Shown: positions 52,004 to 60,262 of the stretch, piece by piece
Layout of the letters: every line of letters starts with the position of its first letter
How positions within the stretch are numbered: the stretch's first letter is position 1
NCBI GenBank assembly: GCA_965250215.1
Contig: CBDFNN010000004.1
Location: forward strand, 1,302,001 to 1,366,000
DNA from: CBDFNN01 sp965250215
Lineage (GTDB): Bacteria; Bacteroidota; Rhodothermia; Rhodothermales; DATKEJ01
Direction of reading: 5' to 3'
Length of the DNA stretch: 64,000 nt
Translations under genes and position numbers: made by a program
Notes under the pieces: generated by a model
What the model was told of the DNA's origin: nothing
Database searches by the model: none
The model's input: only the letters and a program-made list of their open reading frames with translations

Positions 52004-53695
52004 ATGAACTGGATTACAATATCGACGATTATTATTTGGGCCTTCTCCATTGCTGCTTGTTCTGGGATCAATCGTTTCCCCGAGTCGGCGAAGATCACTT
52101 TCGACAATAAAGTGCCCGAGAATGAAGCCGAGATTTACGAGACGCAATACAAAAGATACAGCCGTGATCAAATCGCCTATCTCGAGCAGGGAGATGTGGA
52201 GCAGGTGATCCGATTCTATGAGGAATTTCTAAACAAGGCTCCGCAAGATATTGAATCGATGTTTGGAATGGTTGTCGCTCAAACCGTCGAGGGTGATCTT
52301 GACGAGGCAATGTCTTGGGTAAATAAATCGATCAGTCTCGGGATGCCGGTAGAACGCTACCTAGCTGGGCCCAAGAAATTACTGGCACCCCTTTACTCTC
52401 ATCCTGTTTTTCAGAAACTCACGCGTGACATATCTCTATTGCATGGTCCTTCCGTTTTCAACATTGCGGATAGCTCGGTCAAGATTTGGCTTCGCACAGA
52501 TGGAGAGCAGGATATTCAGATAGCCTTTTGGGCTGGTAATGGCCGCCGTGTTGACTCTCCATCGGTAAAGTTAACAGACCTTGTGCAAAGCAATGCAGAA
52601 GATGATTTCACCGCAGTTGTGCCACTTGAAGGATTGCTGCCAGATCGGTCTTACTCCTATGAGGTCAAGCTTGGTGACGAGTGGATGGTGGCGCCTGGAG
52701 ACCAAGATTTCTGGACGCTGCCGAAAAATGGAAATCCAGCAACTTTTGAGATAGGATTTGGAGGTGGCGCAGGTTTCACTCCATGGTATGAGAGGATGTG
52801 GCGGACCATCGAGGATCAATCGCTTGATGCATTTCTTCTATTGGGTGACAATGTATATCACGACGTTCCAGAGCATCCTGAGACGCAGCGCTATATGTAC
52901 TATCGGAGACAGAGCAGACCCGAGTACCGTTCATTTGCAGCGAATACGCCACTTTTTGCGATCTGGGATGATCATGACTTTGGCGGAAACGATTCAGAAG
53001 GTGGCCCGGGGACAGACGATCCTCCATGGAAGGCTGATGTCCTTGATATATTTAAGGAGAATATAGTATCGCCATATTACGGAGGGGGAGATAAGGCGCC
53101 GGGTGTTTGGTTCGACACCTACATGGGCGACGTTCATTTCATATTCCTCGATACGAGATACTATCGAAGTCACGACGAGCAGGAGGAGGAACGGACTGCG
53201 CTAGGGCCGGAGCAGAAAAGATGGCTCAAGGAGACCCTCAATAATTCGACAGGGACATTTCGTGTCATCGCGACTTCAGTTCCAATTTCGATTGGTACTA
53301 AGGGCGATCCGCCTGACTATCACATCGATACTTGGGACGGCTTCAAAGAAGAACGAGAAGAAATATGGTCCTTCATCGAGGAGAGTAAATTGGATGGAGT
53401 TTTCTTTATCGCCGCGGATAGACATCGATCCGATGCTTGGTTCAACGAAAGAAGCACGGGCTATGGTTTCTACGAATTTATGAGCTCTCGACTCACCAAC
53501 GTGCACACTCATCCTGTCATCGAAAAAAGTATCTTTGGTTATAATGAGAAGCCGTCATTTGGTCGGCTTGATTTTGACACGACGGCGCAGGATCCCACGG
53601 TGACTTATACTATCACAAACATTGATGGTGAGGAGGTCTGGTCGATGGTTTTGAAACGAAGTCAGTTGACCTTGCCTTGTCTTTGCGGAAGATAA
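52004..53695 (+). CDS. PhoD-like metallophosphatase lipoprotein with N-terminal repeats
   Basis: A 563-residue lipoprotein (lipid Cys19 in IAACSG). Residues about 50-150 are helical and TPR-like (VEQVIRFYEEFLNKAPQDIESMFGMVVAQ). The C-terminal part is a PhoD-type phosphatase or phosphodiesterase: LLLGDNVYHDVPEH, FAIWDDHDFGGNDSEGG, FLDTRYYRS and ATSVPI(SI)G line the two-metal site, and ADRHRSDAW closes it. It would release phosphate from organic phosphates in the periplasm. It is 57 bases after the deformylase-like gene. Confidence 0.9.
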   Translation: MNWITISTIIIWAFSIAACSGINRFPESAKITFDNKVPENEAEIYETQYKRYSRDQIAYLEQGDVEQVIRFYEEFLNKAPQDIESMFGMVVAQTVEGDLDEAMSWVNKSISLGMPVERYLAGPKKLLAPLYSHPVFQKLTRDISLLHGPSVFNIADSSVKIWLRTDGEQDIQIAFWAGNGRRVDSPSVKLTDLVQSNAEDDFTAVVPLEGLLPDRSYSYEVKLGDEWMVAPGDQDFWTLPKNGNPATFEIGFGGGAGFTPWYERMWRTIEDQSLDAFLLLGDNVYHDVPEHPETQRYMYYRRQSRPEYRSFAANTPLFAIWDDHDFGGNDSEGGPGTDDPPWKADVLDIFKENIVSPYYGGGDKAPGVWFDTYMGDVHFIFLDTRYYRSHDEQEEERTALGPEQKRWLKETLNNSTGTFRVIATSVPISIGTKGDPPDYHIDTWDGFKEEREEIWSFIEESKLDGVFFIAADRHRSDAWFNERSTGYGFYEFMSSRLTNVHTHPVIEKSIFGYNEKPSFGRLDFDTTAQDPTVTYTITNIDGEEVWSMVLKRSQLTLPCLCGR

Positions 53696-53776
53696 AACAG
53701 TCGTCAGATTTCAGTCTTCAGTCGACAAGAAGATGTGTTCCGTATTCGGTGTTCAGAAGTCCGGATGAAGGGAAGT

Positions 53777-53797
53777 GAGGAGTGAGGAGTGAGGAGT
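53777..53797 (+). repeat. Three tandem copies of GAGGAGT
   Basis: Three perfect copies of the same 7-base unit found eight times at 20517, in the same orientation, here 58 bases before the second sulfatase start. The preceding 60 bases also include TTCAGTCTTCAGTCGAC and GTGTTCCGTATTCGGTGTTC, which are themselves near-repeats. Confidence 0.85.
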
Positions 53798-53855
53798 CGG
53801 AAGCGATTTAGTCTACTAGGAAATCAATTTACATTCACGTGACATCCCGACAATT

Positions 53856-55232
53856 ATGTATAAAGTCGTAATCCTTCTGGCACTAACTGGCTTGTCGTGT
53901 GGCAAGGAAGCTAAAAAGATCGAAGCTCCACCTCCCAACGTCGTTTTCATACTGGCGGATGATCTTGGTTGGACTGATCTGGGTTTCATGGGATCGAGCT
54001 ACTATGAGACCCCCAATCTAGATCGATTGTCATCGCAAGGGATGACCTTTTCGCGAGCCTACTCCAATGCCCCAAATTGTGCTCCCACTCGTGCAAGCCT
54101 AATGTCTGGAGTCTACACTCCTAGCCATGGTGTGATAACCGTGGCATCGTCGGAGCGGGGCAAATCAGAAGATCGAAAGCTTATACCGATTCCGAATAAA
54201 CTGACTTTGGATTCGGACTACAAAACCATGGCCGAGGTGTTTTTCGAAGCTGGATATAGGACCGGTCACGTCGGCAAATGGCATCTTGGAATGGAAAAGA
54301 ATTCGCCACAAAAACAAGGATTTGAATACAGTATTCCCGGATGGGAAGGCGATCACAAAAGGACGTTTTACAGTCCGGGTGGGACCTATCTGACAGACAG
54401 CTTGACCACACATGCCATTGAGTTTATCAGTGAGGCCAAGAACGACGATCGACCCTTCTTCTTGTACATGGCATTTCATACGGTGCATACGCCAATTCAA
54501 CCTCGTGCAGATTTGCTCGATCGCTTCGAGGGAAAAGAAGGAGATGACCGACATAACAATCCAAAATACGCCGCGATGGTCGCCTCTCTCGATGAGAGCG
54601 TGGGACGAATTCTCATGTCACTTCAGGAGCATGATCTTGAAGGGGAAACGATGGTCGTTTTCATGTCCGACAATGGCGGACATGCCACCTACACTTTGAA
54701 TACTCCCCTTCGTGGATCGAAAGGGATGCTCTATGAAGGAGGTGTGCGAGTACCTCTCGTTGTCAAATGGCCCGGTAAGATTGAGGCAGGATCGCGGTCA
54801 GAAGAGCCTGTCATCACACTTGATTTTCTTCCTAGTTTCCTTGAGTTAACGAATTCGAAATGGGAGGAAGAATATCCCCTTCATGGCGAATCACTTCTGA
54901 CGCATTTCCAAACAAAGAATAGCCTTAAGCGCGAATATCTCTATTGGCACTTTCCCGCCTATCTCGAAATCTATCGACGTCTCCCGGGCAAGTGGCGCAT
55001 TACACCGATGGGATCAATCGTCAAAGGCGATTGGAAGTTGATGCAGTTTTTTGAAAATGATCGGATCGAACTTTACAACTTGGCGACTGACTTGGGTGAG
55101 GAGAGCAACGTGGCAATTGAAAATCCAAAGATCGTGGACGAATTGTTGAACGAAATGGAATCTTGGCGTGAGGAGCTAGGTGCCCGTGTCCCTAGTCAAC
55201 TAAATCCAGAATTCGTCAAATCGGAAAGCTAA
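53856..55232 (+). CDS. Sulfatase, lipoprotein type (CAPTR)
   Basis: A 458-residue sulfatase with lipid Cys15 and the formylglycine motif CAPTRASLMSG (Cys75), a Cys-type sulfatase with Thr in the fourth position. ILADDLGWTDLGFMG (32-46) holds the metal-ligand Asp pair; HVGKWHLG and VFMSDNGGH are also conserved. It is related to arylsulfatase A-type enzymes and differs from the gene at 46499. Operon with RidA and the barrel protein is possible, as gaps are under 40 bases. Confidence 0.94.
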   Translation: MYKVVILLALTGLSCGKEAKKIEAPPPNVVFILADDLGWTDLGFMGSSYYETPNLDRLSSQGMTFSRAYSNAPNCAPTRASLMSGVYTPSHGVITVASSERGKSEDRKLIPIPNKLTLDSDYKTMAEVFFEAGYRTGHVGKWHLGMEKNSPQKQGFEYSIPGWEGDHKRTFYSPGGTYLTDSLTTHAIEFISEAKNDDRPFFLYMAFHTVHTPIQPRADLLDRFEGKEGDDRHNNPKYAAMVASLDESVGRILMSLQEHDLEGETMVVFMSDNGGHATYTLNTPLRGSKGMLYEGGVRVPLVVKWPGKIEAGSRSEEPVITLDFLPSFLELTNSKWEEEYPLHGESLLTHFQTKNSLKREYLYWHFPAYLEIYRRLPGKWRITPMGSIVKGDWKLMQFFENDRIELYNLATDLGEESNVAIENPKIVDELLNEMESWREELGARVPSQLNPEFVKSES

Positions 55233-55266
55233 GTCGAGTGATAGACGAGTCCCTTAAAGAGAAAAA

Positions 55267-55641
55267 ATGAGAAAACTAATTAGCAGCGGATCAGCCTTCG
55301 AATCTCAGATAGGATATTCAAGAGCTCTCGTCGACGATCACTATGTGCATGTCTCAGGAACGACAGGTTATGACTATGAAACGATGACCATCTCTGATTC
55401 AATAGTTGATCAAGTCGAACAATGCATGAAAAACATAGGGCAGGCACTGTCAGAGGCCGGATCCGACTTCACTAAGACTGTACGCGTTCGCTATATTCTC
55501 AGCAAGCGAGAAGATTTTCAAGCCTGCTGGCCCACCCTGCAAAAATATTTGGGTGATGTGCGGCCCGCAGCGACCATGATAGTAGCCGGAATGTCTGAGG
55601 AAGAGATGAAGATTGAAATAGAAGTGACGGCTACACGATAG
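55267..55641 (+). CDS. RidA/YjgF family protein
   Basis: A 124-residue RidA-family protein that hydrolyses reactive enamine/imine intermediates. DHYVHVSGTTG, QVEQCMKNIGQALSEAGSDFTKTVRVRYILS and RPAATMIVAGMSEEEMKIEIEVTA are the family segments; the Arg of RPAATM is the imine-binding residue. It starts 34 bases after the sulfatase stop and ends 12 bases before the barrel gene, so is co-transcribed. It belongs to one of the Rid subfamilies other than the archetype. Confidence 0.92.
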   Translation: MRKLISSGSAFESQIGYSRALVDDHYVHVSGTTGYDYETMTISDSIVDQVEQCMKNIGQALSEAGSDFTKTVRVRYILSKREDFQACWPTLQKYLGDVRPAATMIVAGMSEEEMKIEIEVTATR

Positions 55642-55653
55642 AACCAAAGCTTA

Positions 55654-56937
55654 ATGCCCAAGGCAAAAGAGAGATTACTTTATTTATTTTTTTTAGTTTT
55701 TGTTTTCAATATTCCACTTCAGGCGCAACAGTCTGAAAAAGATCTTGCTGGATCAGAGGATATTCCAGCCGAATCGGAGATCTATCTGAATCTCTATATC
55801 GATTGCAACAACTGCGATCGAACCTATATTCGAGAAAGTGTCACCTTCGTAAATCACGTCAGAGATCTGGGCGAATCTGACATCCATGTCCTGGTCGTGA
55901 ATAGGAGAACTGGTGGTGGTGGAAACCAATATGAGTTCGAGTTCATCGGGCGTGGCGACTACAAAGATCGAGGTCTAAAGCTCAACTACTTTTCAAGCTC
56001 GGATGCCACTTGGGATGAAATAAGAAGTGGTTGGGTTCAAAAACTCATGACGGGTCTTCTATTTTATCTTGCAGATAGGCCCCAGGCCAATGGGTTCAAA
56101 ATTGTATCGACCCGAGATATCCACGAAAAGAAAACTGTGGAGGTCGAAGATCCTTGGAATTACTGGGTATTCGATATCGATGGCAATGGCTCATTTCAAA
56201 CGGAGTCCTCGCAAAATCGGAACAGAATCGGAGGGGACGTCAGCGCCGACAGAGTAACAGAAGATTGGAAGTTCAGATCTAGAATCTACTTCAATCGAAA
56301 CACCCAATCTTTTGAAACCGATGATGGTAAAATATCGAGTATCTCAGAATGGAAAGGAGCTTGGGCAAGAATTGTTAAGAGCATGGGACCTCACTTCAGC
56401 TCGGGATTTGGGGGAAGTGTAGACGCCTCCACTTTTAGAAATAACGATGGAAGTTTTTCGCTTGGACCGGCAATTGAATATAGTTTTTTTCCCTACTCAG
56501 AGATTACTAGGAGGATCTTGACTCTTGAATACAGTCTTAGCGGTCAGCGAATCAACTACGACCAATCAACGATTTATAATAAAACCGAGGAGACCCTCTT
56601 CCGCCACGACCTTGAGGCCCAACTTCGGTTCATCACACCAACCGGCTACGCTTCCGTAAATGGGGAGTTTTCTCAATACCTGCACGATCTTAGCAAGAAC
56701 AGTATTGAATTCAACGGTCAATTATCTCAAAGACTTTTCAAGGGCTTCAGCGTGAACCTGCGCGCCGGCATGGAGATTATTCATGATCAGCTTTACTTGC
56801 CCAAAGGCGATGCGTCTCTCGAAGAGGTCCTATTGAGACAAAAGCAGCTTGCAACGACCTTCGAGTACAATGGCTCGATCGGGCTTAGCTATACCTTTGG
56901 ATCGATCTACAATAATATTGTGAACTCGCGACTATAG
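55654..56937 (+). CDS. Uncharacterised outer-membrane barrel protein
   Basis: A 427-residue exported protein (leader LLYLFFLVFVFNIPLQAQQ). The N-terminal domain (about 45-150) has YLNLYIDCNNCDRTYIRESV, VNHVRDLGESDIHVLVVNR and RRTGGGGNQYEFEFIG, a pattern I know from uncharacterised proteins of several FCB phyla. From about residue 170 onward alternating amphipathic strands separated by short turns suggest a beta-barrel of about 12-16 strands. The C-terminus does not end in Phe. Function is unknown. Confidence 0.78.
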   Translation: MPKAKERLLYLFFLVFVFNIPLQAQQSEKDLAGSEDIPAESEIYLNLYIDCNNCDRTYIRESVTFVNHVRDLGESDIHVLVVNRRTGGGGNQYEFEFIGRGDYKDRGLKLNYFSSSDATWDEIRSGWVQKLMTGLLFYLADRPQANGFKIVSTRDIHEKKTVEVEDPWNYWVFDIDGNGSFQTESSQNRNRIGGDVSADRVTEDWKFRSRIYFNRNTQSFETDDGKISSISEWKGAWARIVKSMGPHFSSGFGGSVDASTFRNNDGSFSLGPAIEYSFFPYSEITRRILTLEYSLSGQRINYDQSTIYNKTEETLFRHDLEAQLRFITPTGYASVNGEFSQYLHDLSKNSIEFNGQLSQRLFKGFSVNLRAGMEIIHDQLYLPKGDASLEEVLLRQKQLATTFEYNGSIGLSYTFGSIYNNIVNSRL

Positions 56938-57082
56938 CTGTGGTGGGTGATGTGTTTTGAGTGGTTTTGGGTTTACGGTTGTTGGTTATTGGCTAGGTCC
57001 GGACTTGATTGCACACCGGATATATTGGAGTGAATTCAATTCGTATAGAATGGCTTTGGACTCCTCGAAAAAGTTATATTTT

Positions 57083-57122
57083 CTGACGACTGACGACTGA
57101 CGACTGACGACTGACGACTGAC
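57083..57122 (+). repeat. Five and a half tandem copies of CTGACGA next to a start codon
   Basis: Five perfect 7-base units CTGACGA (57083-57117) and a partial CTGAC run to four bases before the ATG at 57127, so the array replaces the normal translation-initiation region. It has the same 7-base period as the GAGGAGT and CAAAACA arrays but a different unit. Confidence 0.9.
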
Positions 57123-57126
57123 CTCC

Positions 57127-58131
57127 ATGCCTAGATTATCATTTCAGCAAATTCATTCGACCTTGGAGCAGGTGCTTCTTGCACTGGGATTCTCTGACGA
57201 GAGGGCGGACACAGCAGCGACTCTCTTTACGAAATCCAGTGAGGACGGCGTGCTATCGCATGGCGTGCATCGATTCCCTCGCTTTGTCACCATGATCAAG
57301 AACGGCTCTATAGACATAGAAGCCGAAGCAAAACGTGTCTCGCCAGCGGGAATGCTTGAGCAATGGGAAGGTCATTTGGGACCAGGAAATTTGAATGCAC
57401 TTAGATGTATGGATCGTGCAATTGAGATTGCAGAGCATCACGGGATTGGATGTGTGGCCCTGCGGAATACTAATCATTGGATGCGTGGCGGGAGTTATGT
57501 CCAAAGGGCTGCCGATTCGGGCCTTGTTGGAATCTGTTGGACAAATACCAATCAAAACATGCCTCCTTGGGGTGGGACCGAGGCGGCAATCGGTAACAAT
57601 CCCCTTTGTATTGGAATTCCTCATGGGGATGGAGATGTGATTCTTGATATGGCGATAGCTCAGTTTTCGTATGGGGGGCTTTCGGCGTACGCTAAGAGAA
57701 AGGAAGACCTGCCAGTTCCAGGGGGATACGACGAGGAAGGAAAGCTCACAACAGATGCGGAATCCATCGGCAAATCGTGGAGAACTCTGCCTATTGGATA
57801 TTGGAAGGGATCTGGATTGTCCATCGTACTTGACATGTTGGCCGCGATATTGTCTGGTGGGAGATCAACGAAGGACATTGAATCTGATCCACTGAAAGAA
57901 ATCGGCTTGTCACAAGTTTTTATTGCAATTGACCCTGGTCGTCAGAACTCCATGGATTGGATCGATCAAATTCTTACCGACATCAAGAAGCACATTGCAT
58001 CTGTTCCAACTGTTGAAGGTGCAACACCGCCCCGAACGCCTGGCCAAGGTCTACTAAAAAAGCGAGCAGAAAATAAAGAGAGAGGAATCCCTGTCGATGA
58101 TGATATTTGGGAATTGATTCAAGGGTTCTAA
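57127..58131 (+). CDS. Malate/lactate/ureidoglycolate dehydrogenase-family oxidoreductase (YiaK-like)
   Basis: A 334-residue NAD(P)H-dependent dehydrogenase of the Ldh2/YlbC/YiaK family. SSEDGVLSHGVHRFPRFV (about 38-55) carries the catalytic His, ALRNTNHWMRGGSYVQRA and GICWTNTNQNMPPWGG follow, and GNNPLCIGIPHGDG is diagnostic. The closest match I recall is YiaK, the 2,3-diketo-L-gulonate reductase, which would suit sugar-acid metabolism here. The repeat array directly ahead of the start codon leaves no clear Shine-Dalgarno. Confidence 0.9.
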   Translation: MPRLSFQQIHSTLEQVLLALGFSDERADTAATLFTKSSEDGVLSHGVHRFPRFVTMIKNGSIDIEAEAKRVSPAGMLEQWEGHLGPGNLNALRCMDRAIEIAEHHGIGCVALRNTNHWMRGGSYVQRAADSGLVGICWTNTNQNMPPWGGTEAAIGNNPLCIGIPHGDGDVILDMAIAQFSYGGLSAYAKRKEDLPVPGGYDEEGKLTTDAESIGKSWRTLPIGYWKGSGLSIVLDMLAAILSGGRSTKDIESDPLKEIGLSQVFIAIDPGRQNSMDWIDQILTDIKKHIASVPTVEGATPPRTPGQGLLKKRAENKERGIPVDDDIWELIQGF

Positions 58132-58286
58132 ACCATATTCACAAGTAGATGATCGCGTGACTAATTGGCCAGTCTCTGTTTTCTTGCTTGATATATCTAG
58201 GGGCAGCTCGGATCTTCTGAATTAGAAACCTGTCGCGATAGATATCTAAGCCACCAAAGATTCAGTGGAATATCTACCCCTTCACA

Positions 58287-58868
58287 ATGAGAAAGGATAA
58301 AGAGGAAAAGCAGCTGGCGCATATCTCCGTCGCTATAGTAGGCGGGGAGTCCACTGGTAAGTCCACATTGGTTCAGTCCCTGGCAGAATTTTTCGACAGC
58401 ACATTGGTGCCTGAGTACGCAAGGTACTATTTAAAAGGCAGAGAAGGTTTCTGCGAGCGGTCCGACCTAGATCTAATTGCCCTAGGACAAGACAAGCTCG
58501 AATCAGATTTATCAGCTAACGAATCTGGTTTTCTTTTTACAGATACGGATGTGCTGACCACTGTGGTTTGGTACGAGTTGTACTATGAACAAGCCCCTGA
58601 GTGGATGTTGGAACTCGCCACAAAGAAAATGAAAAATTTCTATTTCGTTTGTTCTCCTGATTTTCCTTGGGAAAAAGACGAAATGAGATATGCAGGCGAA
58701 CATCGTCATTGGATGAACAATCGCTTGGTGGAATATCTCCAGTCCTTGGAGACTCCGTTTGAAATCTTGACGGGTGGGAGGGAGAAAAGATTAAGGGATG
58801 CCGTAGCTATTTTAAGCCAGCGATTTCCTAGAGAATCGAAGGAATCTCGACCAAATGCCTTTGGCTAG
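58287..58868 (+). CDS. Nicotinamide riboside kinase-like protein (NadR C-terminal domain)
   Basis: A 193-residue P-loop kinase matching the C-terminal kinase domain of NadR. Walker A GGESTGKST (19-27), EYARYYL with the substrate-binding motif, TDTDVLTTVVWYELYY (Asp-containing Walker B) and the lid near DEMRYAGEHRHWMN. It phosphorylates nicotinamide riboside to NMN and would trap the substrate imported by the PnuC encoded at 20680. There is no adenylyltransferase domain or DNA-binding domain. Its last 41 bases overlap the 3' end of the convergent SMP-30 gene. Confidence 0.9.
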   Translation: MRKDKEEKQLAHISVAIVGGESTGKSTLVQSLAEFFDSTLVPEYARYYLKGREGFCERSDLDLIALGQDKLESDLSANESGFLFTDTDVLTTVVWYELYYEQAPEWMLELATKKMKNFYFVCSPDFPWEKDEMRYAGEHRHWMNNRLVEYLQSLETPFEILTGGREKRLRDAVAILSQRFPRESKESRPNAFG

Positions 58869-59811
58869 GCATCTCCGAGAATCCACTTTCAGCAAGGAAT
58901 AGCGTCCCCGCCTCCCTATGCATCTTCTGTTGCTCTTTTGTTAGACCTTCGTCAGCTGTCGTGAAGAGGAGTTTGACCCCGCCATCAATTTCAACGAATT
59001 CGGGACAGGTAACTCTAGGAGAGTTTGCTAACTGCCATTCACATTCAATCTCCCCACTAGCAAGATTGAACTGATGAGCAAGACCATAGGGTCGGTCATT
59101 AGGATTGTAGAAGGCAATTACAACGGACTCGTTTCCCGGGCAAATCTTCATTCCGTCGGGCAAGTCTTCTCTATGTCTTAGATCAAGAACGAGCTTCCGG
59201 TCTCCTAAAGTCATTTCACGAAGATCAAATTTATACGATACTAAAGTCTTACTAGGCGTGTCGATGTCATATAGAATTCGCTGGTTTTCGTTTTCACCAG
59301 GCAGTACTACTTTCCCATTCGAACAGGTTTGCCCTCCAAGTAGTGTTTGAAGGGAAGCAGTTCTGGTGTTGTAGAAATAAAGATGGGCTATGTCTTCCTC
59401 AAACCGGCAGTCCTTGGTACCGAAAATTAGGCCATCTGAGAAAACGGTCCCGTCATTAATTGCTGTATGATCGCTCGGAGATATTTTCGGTCCCTCCCAC
59501 GTGATTAGATGCTCAGCGAGGTCATAGAGTACAATTCTATTTTCGAGCCCGATATATATTTTATTTTCCACCTTTGATTGAGCGAGAAATCCGGGTCGAC
59601 CTTCGAGAGGATAGTTCTTGTTTTCTCCTGTAGATAGATCAAGGAGATTTAAGGAGCCATCCGTGAATGAGGGTGAGTGTTGAATCGAAACCCAAGCCAG
59701 TATTGTTGATCTCGAACCGTCGGTGTTCAGGAGTTGAGTTGGACCTTCAGGTAGAAATCGCTGAAACTCTGTCTGAGGTTTATGGAAAGGCTTGGCCTGA
59801 ATTATTTTCAT
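58828..59811 (-). CDS. SMP-30/gluconolactonase-like protein
   Basis: A 327-residue six-bladed propeller-type protein related to SMP-30/gluconolactonases. INDGTVFSDGLIFGTKD corresponds to the family's NDG motif, SNGKVVLPGENENQRILYDID to the SNG motif, and LPDGMKICPGNESVVIA to PDG. The usual N-terminal catalytic Glu is less clear. There is no signal peptide. It may act on a sugar lactone in the cytosol. The convergent overlap with the NMN kinase-like gene is 41 bases. Confidence 0.78.
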   Translation of the reverse strand: MKIIQAKPFHKPQTEFQRFLPEGPTQLLNTDGSRSTILAWVSIQHSPSFTDGSLNLLDLSTGENKNYPLEGRPGFLAQSKVENKIYIGLENRIVLYDLAEHLITWEGPKISPSDHTAINDGTVFSDGLIFGTKDCRFEEDIAHLYFYNTRTASLQTLLGGQTCSNGKVVLPGENENQRILYDIDTPSKTLVSYKFDLREMTLGDRKLVLDLRHREDLPDGMKICPGNESVVIAFYNPNDRPYGLAHQFNLASGEIECEWQLANSPRVTCPEFVEIDGGVKLLFTTADEGLTKEQQKMHREAGTLFLAESGFSEMPSQRHLVEIPSIL

Positions 59812-60031
59812 CTAAAAACTTGTTGAAAGAATTGATTCATCCATACAAAGTGAAAATAATGATAAACCAGCTTGTTTTCTTTCCCGTGGGATCGGCCTAA
59901 AGGGTTCATTCTCTGGCAAGGTGAGGTTATTAGAACAACCCTTTGGCGGTGACAAAGGGCTTTCAGATTCAAGATGTGATGTCACTCTGAAATCACCGTG
60001 CAAGGTGGTCCTAGGTCATATCAAAAAACAC

Positions 60032-60262
60032 CTAACTCAAAGCAGTGGCTACTACGAGTCCGATAAAAAGTAGAATCACGCTATAAAACAAGGCTGCTGC
60101 AAGGTTGCCTTTTTTGATCTCTTCGATGAAATCGATTTGTTTGAATAACACTTTATCGATGACGATCAAGGCCCCAATGCTCACGAGCAGGGCGACAATG
60201 GCGTAGCCCAGATTGATGCCTAAAAAGGTCAGGGTTTGTTCAAGAGTGGTGAGTTCCATCAT
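60032..60262 (-). CDS. DUF350 family membrane protein
   Basis: A 76-residue protein of the DUF350 (UPF0719-like) type with two membrane segments: LGINLGYAIVALLVSIGALIVID and LAAALFYSVILLFIGLVVATAL, separated by FKQIDFIEEIKKGN, which is the family's central motif. The start is set at the ATG (60262) overlapping the upstream stop as ATGA, indicating translational coupling to the protease-like gene. A longer in-frame start is not needed. The family is thought to form pairs in the inner membrane; function unknown. Confidence 0.82.
   Translation of the reverse strand: MMELTTLEQTLTFLGINLGYAIVALLVSIGALIVIDKVLFKQIDFIEEIKKGNLAAALFYSVILLFIGLVVATALS

Noticed and set aside
59812..60003. A 63-residue minus-strand frame between the SMP-30 and DUF350 genes
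   Set aside because: No signal, no membrane span, and no clear start; the 220-base gap seems non-coding.
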